A stretch of 64,000 bases of DNA. It comes from Lunatibacter salilacus. GTDB taxonomy: Bacteria; Bacteroidota; Bacteroidia; Cytophagales; Cyclobacteriaceae. The stretch spans positions 372,001-436,000 of the forward strand of contig NZ_VOLC01000002.1 of assembly GCF_009797935.1 (NCBI RefSeq), written 5' to 3'. This document shows positions 17,269-25,438 of this stretch, one piece after another (within the stretch, counting starts at the first letter, position 1; the number at the start of each line of letters is the position of its first letter). Under the pieces are notes generated by a model. It was given only the letters and a program-made list of their open reading frames with translations, did no database searches and was not told the origin of the DNA. Made by a program: the position numbers and the translations under genes.

Positions 17269-18255
17269 TTAGGTGGATAATATATTGGCTATTCTGAGTT
17301 CATCTTCATCGACTTTTTTATCATCGACTATAGCCCGCTTAATCGGAGTAAAAACAATCTTATTGTTAATCACACCTACCATCACGTCATACTTACCGTG
17401 TAAAAGACCCTCTACGGCTGATACTCCAAGCTTGCTGGCGAGTGTCCTGTCAAAAGCTGAGGGAGCACCTCCTCGCTGTAGATGTCCTAAGATGGTTACT
17501 TTGATGTCGTAAGTAGGGAGGATTTTGCGAACTTTCTCGGCTATTTCCGTTGCTCCGCCACTTTTACCTCCTTCAGCTACAATGACAATGTTACTTTCTT
17601 TTTTGGCCTTTTCCCTATTTTTAAGCCGTTCTAGCAGCATTTCCACCGGCATTTTTTTCTCAGGAATCAATATGGCAGCAGCGGCACTTCCAATACCCGC
17701 GTTAATAGCTATAAATCCGGCATCACGCCCCATTACCTCTATAAAAAATAGTCGGTCGTGGGAAGTTGCAGTATCCCTTATTTTGTCAATCGCCTGAATC
17801 GCCGTATTGCAAGCTGTATCAAAGCCAATTGTAAGATCAGTGCCAAAGAGATCGTTGTCAATCGTACCGGGTAAGCCCACAGCTGGGATACCATATTCCT
17901 TATAGAATAAATGTGCCCCCGTCAAGGAACCATCTCCGCCGATTACCACCAAGGCATCAATTCCATTGCTTTTCAGATTGTCATAAGCTTTCTTCCTTCC
18001 TTCCGGAGTTTTAAATTCCTCGCTTCGGGCGGATTTGAGAAAGGTTCCACCCCGCTCCAATACATGGGCTATGGATCTGCTGTCCATTTTACGGATATCA
18101 TTATTTATCATCCCCTCGTATCCCCTATAGATACCAAAAACTTCCAAATTATAATAAAACCCCGCTCGAACAACCGCCCGAATAGCGGCATTCATTCCCG
18201 GTGCATCCCCACCTGAAGTAAGTACACCAATTTTCTTTATTGTAATATTTTCCAT
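17269..18255 (-). CDS. pfkA: ATP-dependent 6-phosphofructokinase
   Basis: The 328-residue enzyme phosphorylates fructose 6-phosphate, the committed glycolytic step. GVLTSGGDAPGMNAAIR opens the protein, GGDGS is at 106-110 and PGTIDND at 129-135 with catalytic D133. Glycine at both the GGDGS and PGTIDND discriminating positions indicates ATP and not pyrophosphate as phosphoryl donor. The FIEVMGRDAG block near 172 contacts the sugar phosphate. It is the second gene of an operon with mgsA, starting 8 nt after the mgsA stop, and converges with the aldolase gene. Confidence 0.96.
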   Translation of the reverse strand: MENITIKKIGVLTSGGDAPGMNAAIRAVVRAGFYYNLEVFGIYRGYEGMINNDIRKMDSRSIAHVLERGGTFLKSARSEEFKTPEGRKKAYDNLKSNGIDALVVIGGDGSLTGAHLFYKEYGIPAVGLPGTIDNDLFGTDLTIGFDTACNTAIQAIDKIRDTATSHDRLFFIEVMGRDAGFIAINAGIGSAAAAILIPEKKMPVEMLLERLKNREKAKKESNIVIVAEGGKSGGATEIAEKVRKILPTYDIKVTILGHLQRGGAPSAFDRTLASKLGVSAVEGLLHGKYDVMVGVINNKIVFTPIKRAIVDDKKVDEDELRIANILST

Positions 18256-18263
18256 GTACTAGA

Positions 18264-18629
18264 TCAAAGGTCTCTAAGGTTTTTAAATATTATTTCCGCC
18301 GCCGCGAAGTTGGTGGCAAGCGGAACATTGTGCACATCGCAGATCCGCATAAGCATCTGCACATCTGGTTCATGGGGGTGCTTACCCAAGGGATCCCTAA
18401 AAAAGATAACCATATCCAGCTCCTTCTGGGCTACCATGGCACCAATTTGGGCATCACCACCAAGTGGTCCAGAAAGCAACTTAATGACTTTAAACCCGGC
18501 TCTTTCTATATGCTGTCCCGTTGTACCGGTAGCTACAAGTTCTATTCCTTCTAATGCTTCCTTGAATCCACTCAAAAAATGGACCATATCGGCTTTTTTC
18601 CCGTCATGGGCAATCAATGCGATTTTCAT
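18264..18629 (-). CDS. mgsA: Methylglyoxal synthase
   Basis: This 121-residue enzyme converts dihydroxyacetone phosphate to methylglyoxal and phosphate, a bypass that relieves sugar-phosphate accumulation. The phosphate-binding ATGTTG is at 33-38, SGPLGGD with catalytic D59 at 53-59, and FFRDP and HPHEPD at 77-89, including H86 and D89. It is shorter than the E. coli enzyme because it lacks the N-terminal extension. It lies directly upstream of pfkA in one operon, so DHAP overflow and upper glycolysis share transcription. A TAACTTTG element precedes it, in a block identical to one upstream of pckA. Confidence 0.94.
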   Translation of the reverse strand: MKIALIAHDGKKADMVHFLSGFKEALEGIELVATGTTGQHIERAGFKVIKLLSGPLGGDAQIGAMVAQKELDMVIFFRDPLGKHPHEPDVQMLMRICDVHNVPLATNFAAAEIIFKNLRDL

Positions 18630-18640
18630 ATTTCCTGATA

Positions 18641-18662
18641 GGTTTGAAACTCAAAGTTACGT
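18641..18662 (-). promoter_or_regulatory. Candidate promoter of mgsA-pfkA; block shared with pckA
   Basis: On the minus strand AATACGTAACTTTGAGTTT contains a -7 element TAACTTTG (18652-18659), about 22 nt from the mgsA ATG. The same 19 nt occur upstream of pckA at 43538-43556; in both cases AACCTATCA follows within a few bases. No TTG was seen at the -33 distance. Confidence 0.5.
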
Positions 18663-18721
18663 ATTAAAAAGCAACCGCCTACCATGATGCAGGGGGTATA
18701 TCTGAAATCATACCAGAAATT

Positions 18722-19012
18722 TTATTTGGTTAAAAAGTAGGAAACCAATTCTTCCCACTCTTTTTCCAAACTAACTTGGGATCTCGGCCTTCCAGATCTT
18801 CTATACCAATAGTCTGCATTGGACTGATCGCCTTCTTTGCGATGAAGATAGGCATGAACATAAGCTGCGTCTTCTCCAGGAAGTTGGTCCACCAGATCGT
18901 GGGCACCCTTCCACTCGCCCTTTGCATCAAACCAAAGCGATCTTAAATAGACCGAAAGATGACCGGGAACTTCTTCCAGGTCCAATTGCTGCTTAAATTC
19001 TGAGACTGTCAT
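18722..19012 (-). CDS. Small conserved protein of unknown function
   Basis: The likely product is 96 residues from the ATG at 19012 (MTVSEFKQQL). The sequence shows the pattern LRSLWFDAKGEWKGAHDLVDQ followed by YVHAYLHRKEGDQSNADYWYRRSG. A helix-turn-helix-like repeat of alternating Trp/Ala positions, with the phrase HRKEGD-x2-NA-x-YWY, recurs in small proteins of many bacteria as I remember them; no function is established. It resembles tetratricopeptide-like alpha-hairpins. A longer in-frame start exists, but the extra leader is Cys/His-rich and unlike the family. It is transcribed toward mgsA. Confidence 0.65.
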   Translation of the reverse strand: MTVSEFKQQLDLEEVPGHLSVYLRSLWFDAKGEWKGAHDLVDQLPGEDAAYVHAYLHRKEGDQSNADYWYRRSGRPRSQVSLEKEWEELVSYFLTK

Positions 19013-19090
19013 AGCGCGGATCTGTTTGTGGTAGTGCCAAATTAAACACATAAAATGTAAGCCACCAAAAATCAACAAAAGTTTTAACCA

Positions 19091-19378
19091 CTAAAATCCA
19101 ACTGCAATACCTACTTCATGTTTCGGAATAAGCAAAACTTTTTCACATGATCTGCTAGCATTATATGCGTTTAATTTTCTAATAATTATGTCATCCAATT
19201 CGCTTTGGCTGGCAGCCATACCAAACCCCATTCCAGTAGAAAAGAACAGTCTATCACAACTAAAATGTTGGGAATTTGAATATGCTGACCCGAATAACAT
19301 GGCAGACACCAATGTCACCCTGTATACAAATTGTTTTATGTGAAATCTCACAGTCGTACGTTTGGTTTCCACCTGCAC
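19091..19378 (-). CDS. Hypothetical small protein, doubtful
   Basis: An open frame of up to 95 residues begins with GTG at 19378; an internal ATG at 19300 would give 69 residues starting MLFGSAYSNS. It has a weakly hydrophobic stretch near residues 20-32 that could act as a signal sequence, and three cysteines. I recognise no domain. It fills the gap between priA and the gene at 18722-19012, which otherwise contains nothing else I can identify. It could be spurious or the remnant of a larger gene. Confidence 0.28.
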   Translation of the reverse strand: MQVETKRTTVRFHIKQFVYRVTLVSAMLFGSAYSNSQHFSCDRLFFSTGMGFGMAASQSELDDIIIRKLNAYNASRSCEKVLLIPKHEVGIAVGF

Positions 19379-19415
19379 GGACGTATTCTACTCGGTTTTT
19401 GGTGTACCCAATCTT

Positions 19416-21896
19416 CTAATAAGGATCAATATCCACTATAAAACGGGTTGCTTTGAAGTCTTTTTCCGCCCGCAACTGGTTCAAACAATCTTCTAATCCT
19501 TGTCTAAAAACTGCGTGATGATTTCCGGATCTGTCAATTTTAGCAAATATTTCAAAAATATATTGATTCTTGATTTTACCAACGAGGCCTTTCTCAGGAC
19601 CAAGCATAATCTTCCGGACGGGAATTTCTGCCAGCAATTGAAATAGATGGCGGGCAGCCCTTTCAGAAATTTTATGGTCTTTGTGCTTAACGGTCACCTT
19701 TATCAACTTGACGAATGGCGGATAAAAAAACCGTTTACGCTCACCCATTTCCTGAAGATAAAAATTGATATAATCCCCATCCATTATCTGCTTGAAAATG
19801 GGTAGATCCGGCTTGCGGGACTGCAAGACTACAGTTCCATTTTTATCCCTTCGTCCAGCACGTCCCGCCACTTGGGTAATCATCTGAAATGCCCGCTCAC
19901 CAGACCGGAAATCCGGAAAATACAGCATGCGGTCAGCGTCTATGACACCCACTACCGTAACTTTGTCAAAATCCAAGCCCTTAGAGATCATCTGCGTTCC
20001 TACCAAAATATCTATATTACCCGCTCCAAATTCCTCCAAAAGCCTTTGATATCCATATTTGCTCCGAGTGGTATCCAGATCCATTCTGGCAATACGGGCT
20101 TCAGGGAAAAGCAGGCTCAGGTTCTCCTCAATTCGCTCGGTCCCCACTCCTACCAATGTCAATTTCTGGCTGCCACAGGCAGGACATAGCGGGGGTACTT
20201 TCTCCTTAAACCCACAATAATGGCAGCGCATCTCTTCCGCGAATTGGTGATAGGTGAGGCTTACATCACAATGTTCGCATTCTGGAATCCATCCGCACTC
20301 CTCACAGGACATATAGGGTGCATATCCCCTCCTATTTTGAAAGATCAACACCTGCTCTTGATGATTTAACGCATCCTGGATTTTCTCCCGTAGAAGCCTG
20401 GTGGAGTCTAGTTTGTACAGGTTTTTCTTTTTGTCCGAAAGAATGTTTGCTAGCATGTATTGGGGCAATTCGGCCTTTCCGTACCGCTGATTGATCTGCA
20501 CTAGGCCATATTTACCTATCCGTGCGTTGTAATAGGATTCAAAGGAAGGAGTTGCACTGCCAAGGATGGTCTTGGATTGGTGCAGCCAGGCTAACATAAT
20601 GGCGGCATCCCTGCCCTGAAACCGGGGTGCAGGGTCAAACTGTTTGTAGGATGGCTCGTGTTCTTCATCGACCAATATAAGTCCCAAACTGTCAAATGGC
20701 AGAAAGACCGCAGACCTCACACCTACCACAAAATCATACTTTCCCGACAAAACCCCAAGCCAAACCTCCACCCGTTCATTGTCCGAAAATTTGGAGTGAT
20801 ACACCCCCATCTTACTACCAAACACCCGCTGTAGCCGGTTTACAATTTGAGTCGTAAGGGCAATCTCCGGCAGCAACAACAAAACCTGAGACCCGCTTCC
20901 CAGCACCTCTTGAATCAATTGAATATAGATTTCGGTTTTCCCACTTCCGGTGATCCCCTGCAATAAAACCGTCTGCTTCGTTTCAAACTGCTCCTTAATC
21001 GTAGAAAATGCTTCTTGCTGAAAAGCGGCAAGTTGGACGGTTTCTTGTAAAATCGGGATTTCCTCAAACCTACTGATGACCACTTTAAACTCCTCCAAAA
21101 TACCGTTCTTAATCAATGTCTTTAGCGAACTCTCTGACAACCCCGCTTTGGCAAAAAGATTTTTCAATACCCCGGAGTCATTGAGTTCAGGTTGTTGATA
21201 CACAGGTATCAGCTGCAGGTATTTCAATAGTATTTCTTCCTGCTTAGACTGGCTTTTCAGGGAATCAAATAAGGATTCCAATTCATTCTTGCTATTTAAA
21301 AATCTGGAATTGAGTTTGATTCTAGTTTCTTTTTTCGGTTGATATTTTTCCTTTATCTCCTCGAAAACGAGCACCGCTTCTTTTATCAATAGACTCTTTA
21401 TGATAAGGTGGGCGGACTTAATACCCAACAAATCACTACAGGCCTGCATATCCAGTTCTTTTTTATCCTGCAGGACTTCCAGCAGGAGAAGCTCCCTGGA
21501 GTCCATGGGAAATCCGGGATTGTCCATTTCAAAATCAGGATGAAGCTGAACTTTGCTCTCGCTACTAATTTTCAAACCGCTCGGCAACGCAGCATTCATC
21601 ACCTCGCCGATATGGCAACAATAATAGGAAGACATCCATCCCCAGAAATTAATCTGCAGGGCATTGACCACCGGAGTACTGTCCAATAGATCCAAAACCA
21701 GTTTGGCTTCATAAACAGTTGGAGCCTTTCCATGTACTTTTGCAACAATTCCCGTAAGTATTTTTTTCTTACCAAACGGAACAATGACCCTAAACCCTAT
21801 ACCTATCAGAGATTGAAGCGCCGGGGGAATACGGTAGGTAAAAGTTTTAGGTATGGGTACAGGCAAGATAATATCCGCATACATTGCCTCTAGCAT
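19416..21896 (-). CDS. priA: Primosomal protein N' (PriA helicase)
   Basis: PriA is a 3'-5' DNA helicase that reloads the replisome at stalled forks. An N-terminal DNA-binding domain (YADIILPVPIPKTFTYRIP) is followed by the Walker A GITGSGKTEIY near residue 315, the DEEH box (LVDEEHEPSYKQ) near 410, and the cysteine-rich zinc region with CEECG, CEHC, CHYCG and CPACG. The helicase C domain then carries GTQMISKGLDFDKV and QVAGRAGR. I place the start at the ATG at 21896, giving 826 residues; another ATG at 21884 and a TTG at 21932 are possible. Downstream genes are unrelated. Confidence 0.95.
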   Translation of the reverse strand: MLEAMYADIILPVPIPKTFTYRIPPALQSLIGIGFRVIVPFGKKKILTGIVAKVHGKAPTVYEAKLVLDLLDSTPVVNALQINFWGWMSSYYCCHIGEVMNAALPSGLKISSESKVQLHPDFEMDNPGFPMDSRELLLLEVLQDKKELDMQACSDLLGIKSAHLIIKSLLIKEAVLVFEEIKEKYQPKKETRIKLNSRFLNSKNELESLFDSLKSQSKQEEILLKYLQLIPVYQQPELNDSGVLKNLFAKAGLSESSLKTLIKNGILEEFKVVISRFEEIPILQETVQLAAFQQEAFSTIKEQFETKQTVLLQGITGSGKTEIYIQLIQEVLGSGSQVLLLLPEIALTTQIVNRLQRVFGSKMGVYHSKFSDNERVEVWLGVLSGKYDFVVGVRSAVFLPFDSLGLILVDEEHEPSYKQFDPAPRFQGRDAAIMLAWLHQSKTILGSATPSFESYYNARIGKYGLVQINQRYGKAELPQYMLANILSDKKKNLYKLDSTRLLREKIQDALNHQEQVLIFQNRRGYAPYMSCEECGWIPECEHCDVSLTYHQFAEEMRCHYCGFKEKVPPLCPACGSQKLTLVGVGTERIEENLSLLFPEARIARMDLDTTRSKYGYQRLLEEFGAGNIDILVGTQMISKGLDFDKVTVVGVIDADRMLYFPDFRSGERAFQMITQVAGRAGRRDKNGTVVLQSRKPDLPIFKQIMDGDYINFYLQEMGERKRFFYPPFVKLIKVTVKHKDHKISERAARHLFQLLAEIPVRKIMLGPEKGLVGKIKNQYIFEIFAKIDRSGNHHAVFRQGLEDCLNQLRAEKDFKATRFIVDIDPY

Positions 21897-21974
21897 GTCT
21901 TCCTGAATAGTATTTCCAAATAGATCTTCCAACTTGTAGTTAAAACGTTTGCTTTTAGACGGGATCAGATTTAG

Positions 21975-22955
21975 TTAAATGGATTCCAGTTGCCGCTTTA
22001 CCCCCTCAATTTCAGAACAAAAATCTACTTGGGGGGATAATTCTTCCATTTCATAGAGCAAATTACGCAAAAAAGTTTGATGGGACATGCTTTCCGGGTG
22101 GAAGGGCTTGTGGGCAAGGGAGGTTTGAATCCGTTTTATTCTTCCCCATAAAGATAGTGTGTTTTGGTCAAAATAAACTTTTTGAAACTCCTGCCAAATA
22201 TATTCTTCCGCAACTTCGGAAGGGTGAATTAGATCTGATTTGTAAAAACGATAATCCCTTAGGTCATCAATCATCCACTCATAGCTTGGAAAATAGGATA
22301 CCTGCCCATGGGTCTCTGCCAATTCATGGCAAAGAATTCGAAGGAGACTTTTGCTAAGTTGATTCTCTGGAATTCCATCTTTGATATGGCGTACAGGGCT
22401 TACCGTTAGGACTAGTTGTATATTTGGCTGAACACGAATCATTGCTTCATAACATTTGCTAAACGCCGATTGCATCTCAGACAAATTTGAAAGTCTCTTT
22501 TCAAATTGTCTACCGGGCTGTTTGTGACAATTGGCCACGATAAGGCCTTCGGCTTTTTTTTCATAAACATACGATGATCCCCATGTGAAAAACACATGAC
22601 TGGCTTTGGATATCGTGTCGGCAACTTCTCTTTGGATAATATGTAGCCGATGATTCAACTCCTCGAAAGTCCTGCCATATAAAGTCGAATGGGTCAAATA
22701 ATGGTAATGATATCCATTTGAAGCTAAAAACCCTTCATCTGGCAGTGATGTTTTTAGAAGTGAATGAGTTATCAATTGGCAAACGGTCACCGGGTTGAAA
22801 ATCACCCCAAAAGGATTGCCCAGCACATTCATTTTGCCCAAACCCATCCTTTGGCCCAGCAGGGAAGAAAAACAGGACCCCATGGTAATTACCGGATGGT
22901 CGTAGGTGACCTTATCTTGTTGAGGTTGAATTGAAAAATTTGTTCTGAATTCCAT
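21975..22955 (-). CDS. GSCFA-domain protein
   Basis: The 326-residue protein starts MEFRTNFSIQPQ and contains the defining GSCFSS motif near residue 28, followed by LGNPFGVIFNPVTV near 50 and a FTWGSSYVYE block near 115. Late in the domain are FPSYEWMIDDLRDYRFY and DLIHPSE, near residue 235. These blocks suggest an SGNH/GDSL-like hydrolase fold (Ser in GSC, Asp-x-x-His in DLIHPS). GSCFA proteins are known in Bacteroidota and alphaproteobacteria but the substrate is not established. The start is set at the ATG at 22955 because the longer form adds an unlikely phenylalanine-rich leader. Confidence 0.85.
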   Translation of the reverse strand: MEFRTNFSIQPQQDKVTYDHPVITMGSCFSSLLGQRMGLGKMNVLGNPFGVIFNPVTVCQLITHSLLKTSLPDEGFLASNGYHYHYLTHSTLYGRTFEELNHRLHIIQREVADTISKASHVFFTWGSSYVYEKKAEGLIVANCHKQPGRQFEKRLSNLSEMQSAFSKCYEAMIRVQPNIQLVLTVSPVRHIKDGIPENQLSKSLLRILCHELAETHGQVSYFPSYEWMIDDLRDYRFYKSDLIHPSEVAEEYIWQEFQKVYFDQNTLSLWGRIKRIQTSLAHKPFHPESMSHQTFLRNLLYEMEELSPQVDFCSEIEGVKRQLESI

Positions 22956-23111
22956 ATGAATAAATGTAAACAAAAAAAACCGAGTGGAACCAAAACTCAC
23001 AATTAATCCTGAGACAATACCTTTTTAAGGTAAACAAAGGAAAAGGCAATCACTTAAAAAAAAGGAAACTAAAAATTCATTGAATAAAAAGCTGCTAAAA
23101 AAGTGTCAAAA

Positions 23112-23136
23112 AAAAGCCCGGCTAAACCGGGCTTTT
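23112..23136 (-). terminator. Terminator of the rpsF-rpsR-rplI operon
   Basis: A 10-bp GC-rich stem (AAAAGCCCGG / CCGGGCTTTT, loop CTAAA) is followed on the minus strand by a T tract. It lies 7 bp after the rplI stop. Confidence 0.9.
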
Positions 23137-23142
23137 GAATAA

Positions 23143-23586
23143 TTATTCTGCAATTACCACAAATTTTACGGTAGTCTTAACTTCCCGATGCAAATCGACT
23201 TCTGCTTCAAATTCTCCAGCTGTTGAAACCGGCTGGTTGATTGAAATCTTCTTTCGGTCTACTTCAATGCCTTTCTCAGCAAGTGCATCTGAAATCTGCA
23301 ATGTAGTCACTTTACCAAAAATCTTACCGGAATCACCAATCTTGGCTTTGATCTGCAAGGTGGTATTGGCTATATTTTCGGCTAAAGCTTCCGCGCTTGT
23401 TTTAATTTTTTCTGCCTTATGTGCTGCTTGCTTGATGTTCTCTTCCAGAACCCGCTTGTTGGAAGCAGTTGCCAACACGGCAAAACCTTGGGGAATCAGG
23501 TAATTTCTACCATAACCTGGCTTTACTTCCACCAAATCATTTTTATACCCAAGCCCTTTTATATCTGTTTTTAAAATAACGTCCAT
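23143..23586 (-). CDS. rplI: 50S ribosomal protein L9
   Basis: This is a 147-residue large-subunit protein. The N-terminal rRNA-binding domain carries the signature MDVILKTDIKGLGYKNDLVEVKPGYGRNYLIP, followed by the long connecting helix and the C-terminal domain ending in KTTVKFVVIAE. It is the last gene of the S6-S18-L9 operon, 40 nt after rpsR, with the operon terminator immediately after it. Confidence 0.97.
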   Translation of the reverse strand: MDVILKTDIKGLGYKNDLVEVKPGYGRNYLIPQGFAVLATASNKRVLEENIKQAAHKAEKIKTSAEALAENIANTTLQIKAKIGDSGKIFGKVTTLQISDALAEKGIEVDRKKISINQPVSTAGEFEAEVDLHREVKTTVKFVVIAE

Positions 23587-23626
23587 TATAGTAAGGATTA
23601 TTAATGTTGAATGATACAGTCGGAAA

Positions 23627-23878
23627 TTATTTCAGACCATCAGCTACATAAGGCAACAAGGCCAAATGCCTGGCTTTCTTAATAGCTTGTGCAACTTTAC
23701 GTTGGAATTTGGCTGAATTTCCGGTCAGTCGGCGAGGAAGGATTTTTCCCTGCTCATTCACAAATTTCAAAAGGAAATTAGGGTCTTTGTAATCAATGTA
23801 CTTAATACCCAATTTTTTGAATCGGCAGTATTTTTTCTTAATCTGCTCCCTATTGATAGGTTCGTTTCTCAGTGTCAT
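23627..23878 (-). CDS. rpsR: 30S ribosomal protein S18
   Basis: This 83-residue small-subunit protein has the typical [18 protein letters not shown] start region and [25 protein letters not shown] block that contacts S6 and 16S rRNA. Its ATG overlaps the rpsF stop by 4 nt (ATGA), consistent with coupled S6/S18 synthesis; the two proteins form a heterodimer in the ribosome platform. Confidence 0.97.
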   Translation of the reverse strand: MTLRNEPINREQIKKKYCRFKKLGIKYIDYKDPNFLLKFVNEQGKILPRRLTGNSAKFQRKVAQAIKKARHLALLPYVADGLK

Positions 23879-24246
23879 TTGGCTGCTTCCTCCTTTACTT
23901 CTGCTTTTTTGTTAAACTCTCCTTTTCTTCTTCTCTCTGCATACGTGACAGCATGCTTATCGAGAACGGTCGTCAAAAATCTCAACACCTTTTCGTCTCT
24001 TCGATATTCGATCTCCAATTTTTTGAGCAACGTAGGCAACGCCTTGAACTCAACCAGCACGAAAAATCCAGTAGTTTTCTTCTGGATGGGATAGGCAAGC
24101 TTTTTAAGCCCCCAATTCTCCACATTCACAATATCTGCTCCCTCTTCTTTTAACAAGTTCACGAACTTGTCCACGGTATCCTTCATCTGAACATCAGACA
24201 AAACGGGAGTAAGGATGAATACCGTCTCATAATCTTTTTGGAACAT
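23875..24246 (-). CDS. rpsF: 30S ribosomal protein S6
   Basis: This is a 123-residue small-subunit protein. The core ferredoxin-like fold has [12 protein letters not shown] at the start, [22 protein letters not shown] in the middle and [18 protein letters not shown] at the end. A lysine/glutamate-rich tail of about 20 residues follows. It is the promoter-proximal gene of the operon, with a well-formed promoter 39 nt or more upstream. Confidence 0.97.
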   Translation of the reverse strand: MFQKDYETVFILTPVLSDVQMKDTVDKFVNLLKEEGADIVNVENWGLKKLAYPIQKKTTGFFVLVEFKALPTLLKKLEIEYRRDEKVLRFLTTVLDKHAVTYAERRRKGEFNKKAEVKEEAAK

Positions 24247-24284
24247 TCTAAATTGTTTTAAGTATATTTTTTGAAATCAGTCTG

Positions 24285-24316
24285 CAAAATTAGCCGTTTA
24301 AGACTAATTAACCAAA
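24285..24316 (-). promoter_or_regulatory. Promoter of rpsF-rpsR-rplI
   Basis: On the minus strand a TTTG (24313-24316) is followed after exactly 20 nt by TAATTTTG (24285-24292). This matches the Bacteroidota sigma consensus TTTG-N~20-TAnnTTTG in both elements and in spacing. The predicted leader is about 30 nt. Confidence 0.65.
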
Positions 24317-24327
24317 CCTAGGCGGAT

Positions 24328-25248
24328 TTATTTCACCTCAAATGCTTTATCACCAATCTCCAACCCATCTGCAAAAATACGCACGGTATGCATCCCTTTG
24401 GTGTAGTCAGATCCTTTCTCGTAGAAATACGTCAACCGCTGGAGGGAATTGTTGAACAAAATATCCTGTCTGGCAGTGTAAAACTCCTCCCGCCCATCCA
24501 TGCTAAAAGTACCGGACCCCTTGGCTATATCAAAGATAACCTGATTATTTGGTGATAGAATTTGAACATAAATATCCCTAGTACCAAATGGAGCAACCGG
24601 ATTATCCGCAAGCGTGAACGTTATTTTCAACTTTTCCTGTTGTCTGTTTCTGAATTCACCCTCTCTTTCTCTTCCTCTTGAATTTACAGCCGCAATCACA
24701 ATATTTTCAGCCCTTAATTTTGCAGCAACATTTACCTTTTCTTCAAGTTCTTGAGTTTTCTGGCTTAATTTCACCACCTCTTCCTCTATTTCTGCTTTGG
24801 TAGACTTCAGCTCTGTATTCTCTGAAAATAACTGCTCGTTCATTGCCTTCAATTTGACAATATCCGCATCCTTTTCCTGCAACAATTTGCCGTAGCCATC
24901 TATGCGCTGATTTAATCTCGCTATTTCAGCTACCGACCTATTTCGATTGCTGTTCCGCTCAAGGATCAGTAGATCTTTTATGGAAATCAGCGAATCAATA
25001 TCTCCACCAAGTTGCTTGATTTCATTGATTCTGATGTCAAGTTCGTAGGTGATAGAATCCAACCGCTGATTCAAATCCGTGTTTTCCTCCGACAAAATTA
25101 AAATTTCCTCGGTTTTTTGGACCTTTTCCTGATGGTCATAATATAGCTTTACCCCGCTTATGATCACAAGGATTAATAACACGATAATTAATATATTTTT
25201 TCCCTGTTCCTGTTTTTGCACAGCTTTCCCGGAATCTTCGTTCATCAT
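24328..25248 (-). CDS. Single-pass membrane protein with long coiled coil
   Basis: The 306-residue protein has a charged N-terminus, one membrane segment (about residues 18-38), a coiled coil (about 42-180) with heptad-like Leu/Ile spacing and many Glu/Lys/Asn, and a C-terminal beta-rich domain of about 110 residues (KITFTLADNPVAPFGTRDIYVQILSP ... HTVRIFADGLEIGDKAFEVK). Similar proteins are widespread in Bacteroidota and usually called chromosome-segregation or hypothetical proteins on account of the coiled coil alone. The C-terminal domain is probably periplasmic. Function unknown. A good promoter lies 63 nt or more upstream. Confidence 0.8.
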   Translation of the reverse strand: MMNEDSGKAVQKQEQGKNILIIVLLILVIISGVKLYYDHQEKVQKTEEILILSEENTDLNQRLDSITYELDIRINEIKQLGGDIDSLISIKDLLILERNSNRNRSVAEIARLNQRIDGYGKLLQEKDADIVKLKAMNEQLFSENTELKSTKAEIEEEVVKLSQKTQELEEKVNVAAKLRAENIVIAAVNSRGREREGEFRNRQQEKLKITFTLADNPVAPFGTRDIYVQILSPNNQVIFDIAKGSGTFSMDGREEFYTARQDILFNNSLQRLTYFYEKGSDYTKGMHTVRIFADGLEIGDKAFEVK

Positions 25249-25310
25249 ATTTTTTCTTTTAAAATTGCTTTCTTATTGATATCAAACTTCTTAGCCTCAG
25301 ATTTATTGCA

Positions 25311-25342
25311 CAAAATTAACATCATCTAGGGACTTTTTTCAA
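25311..25342 (-). promoter_or_regulatory. Promoter of the coiled-coil membrane protein gene
   Basis: On the minus strand TTG (25340-25342) is followed after 21 nt by TAATTTTG (25311-25318). The spacing is close to the Bacteroidota consensus and nearly the same as at rpsF. Confidence 0.55.
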
Positions 25343-25438
25343 GCATAAAGATCTAAATTTCAAGGCAATCCTAGATAGCAAAATTTAGACCAATTATTTC
25401 GGCGATTTATTGATCAGATTGGTTACTTACAAATCACG

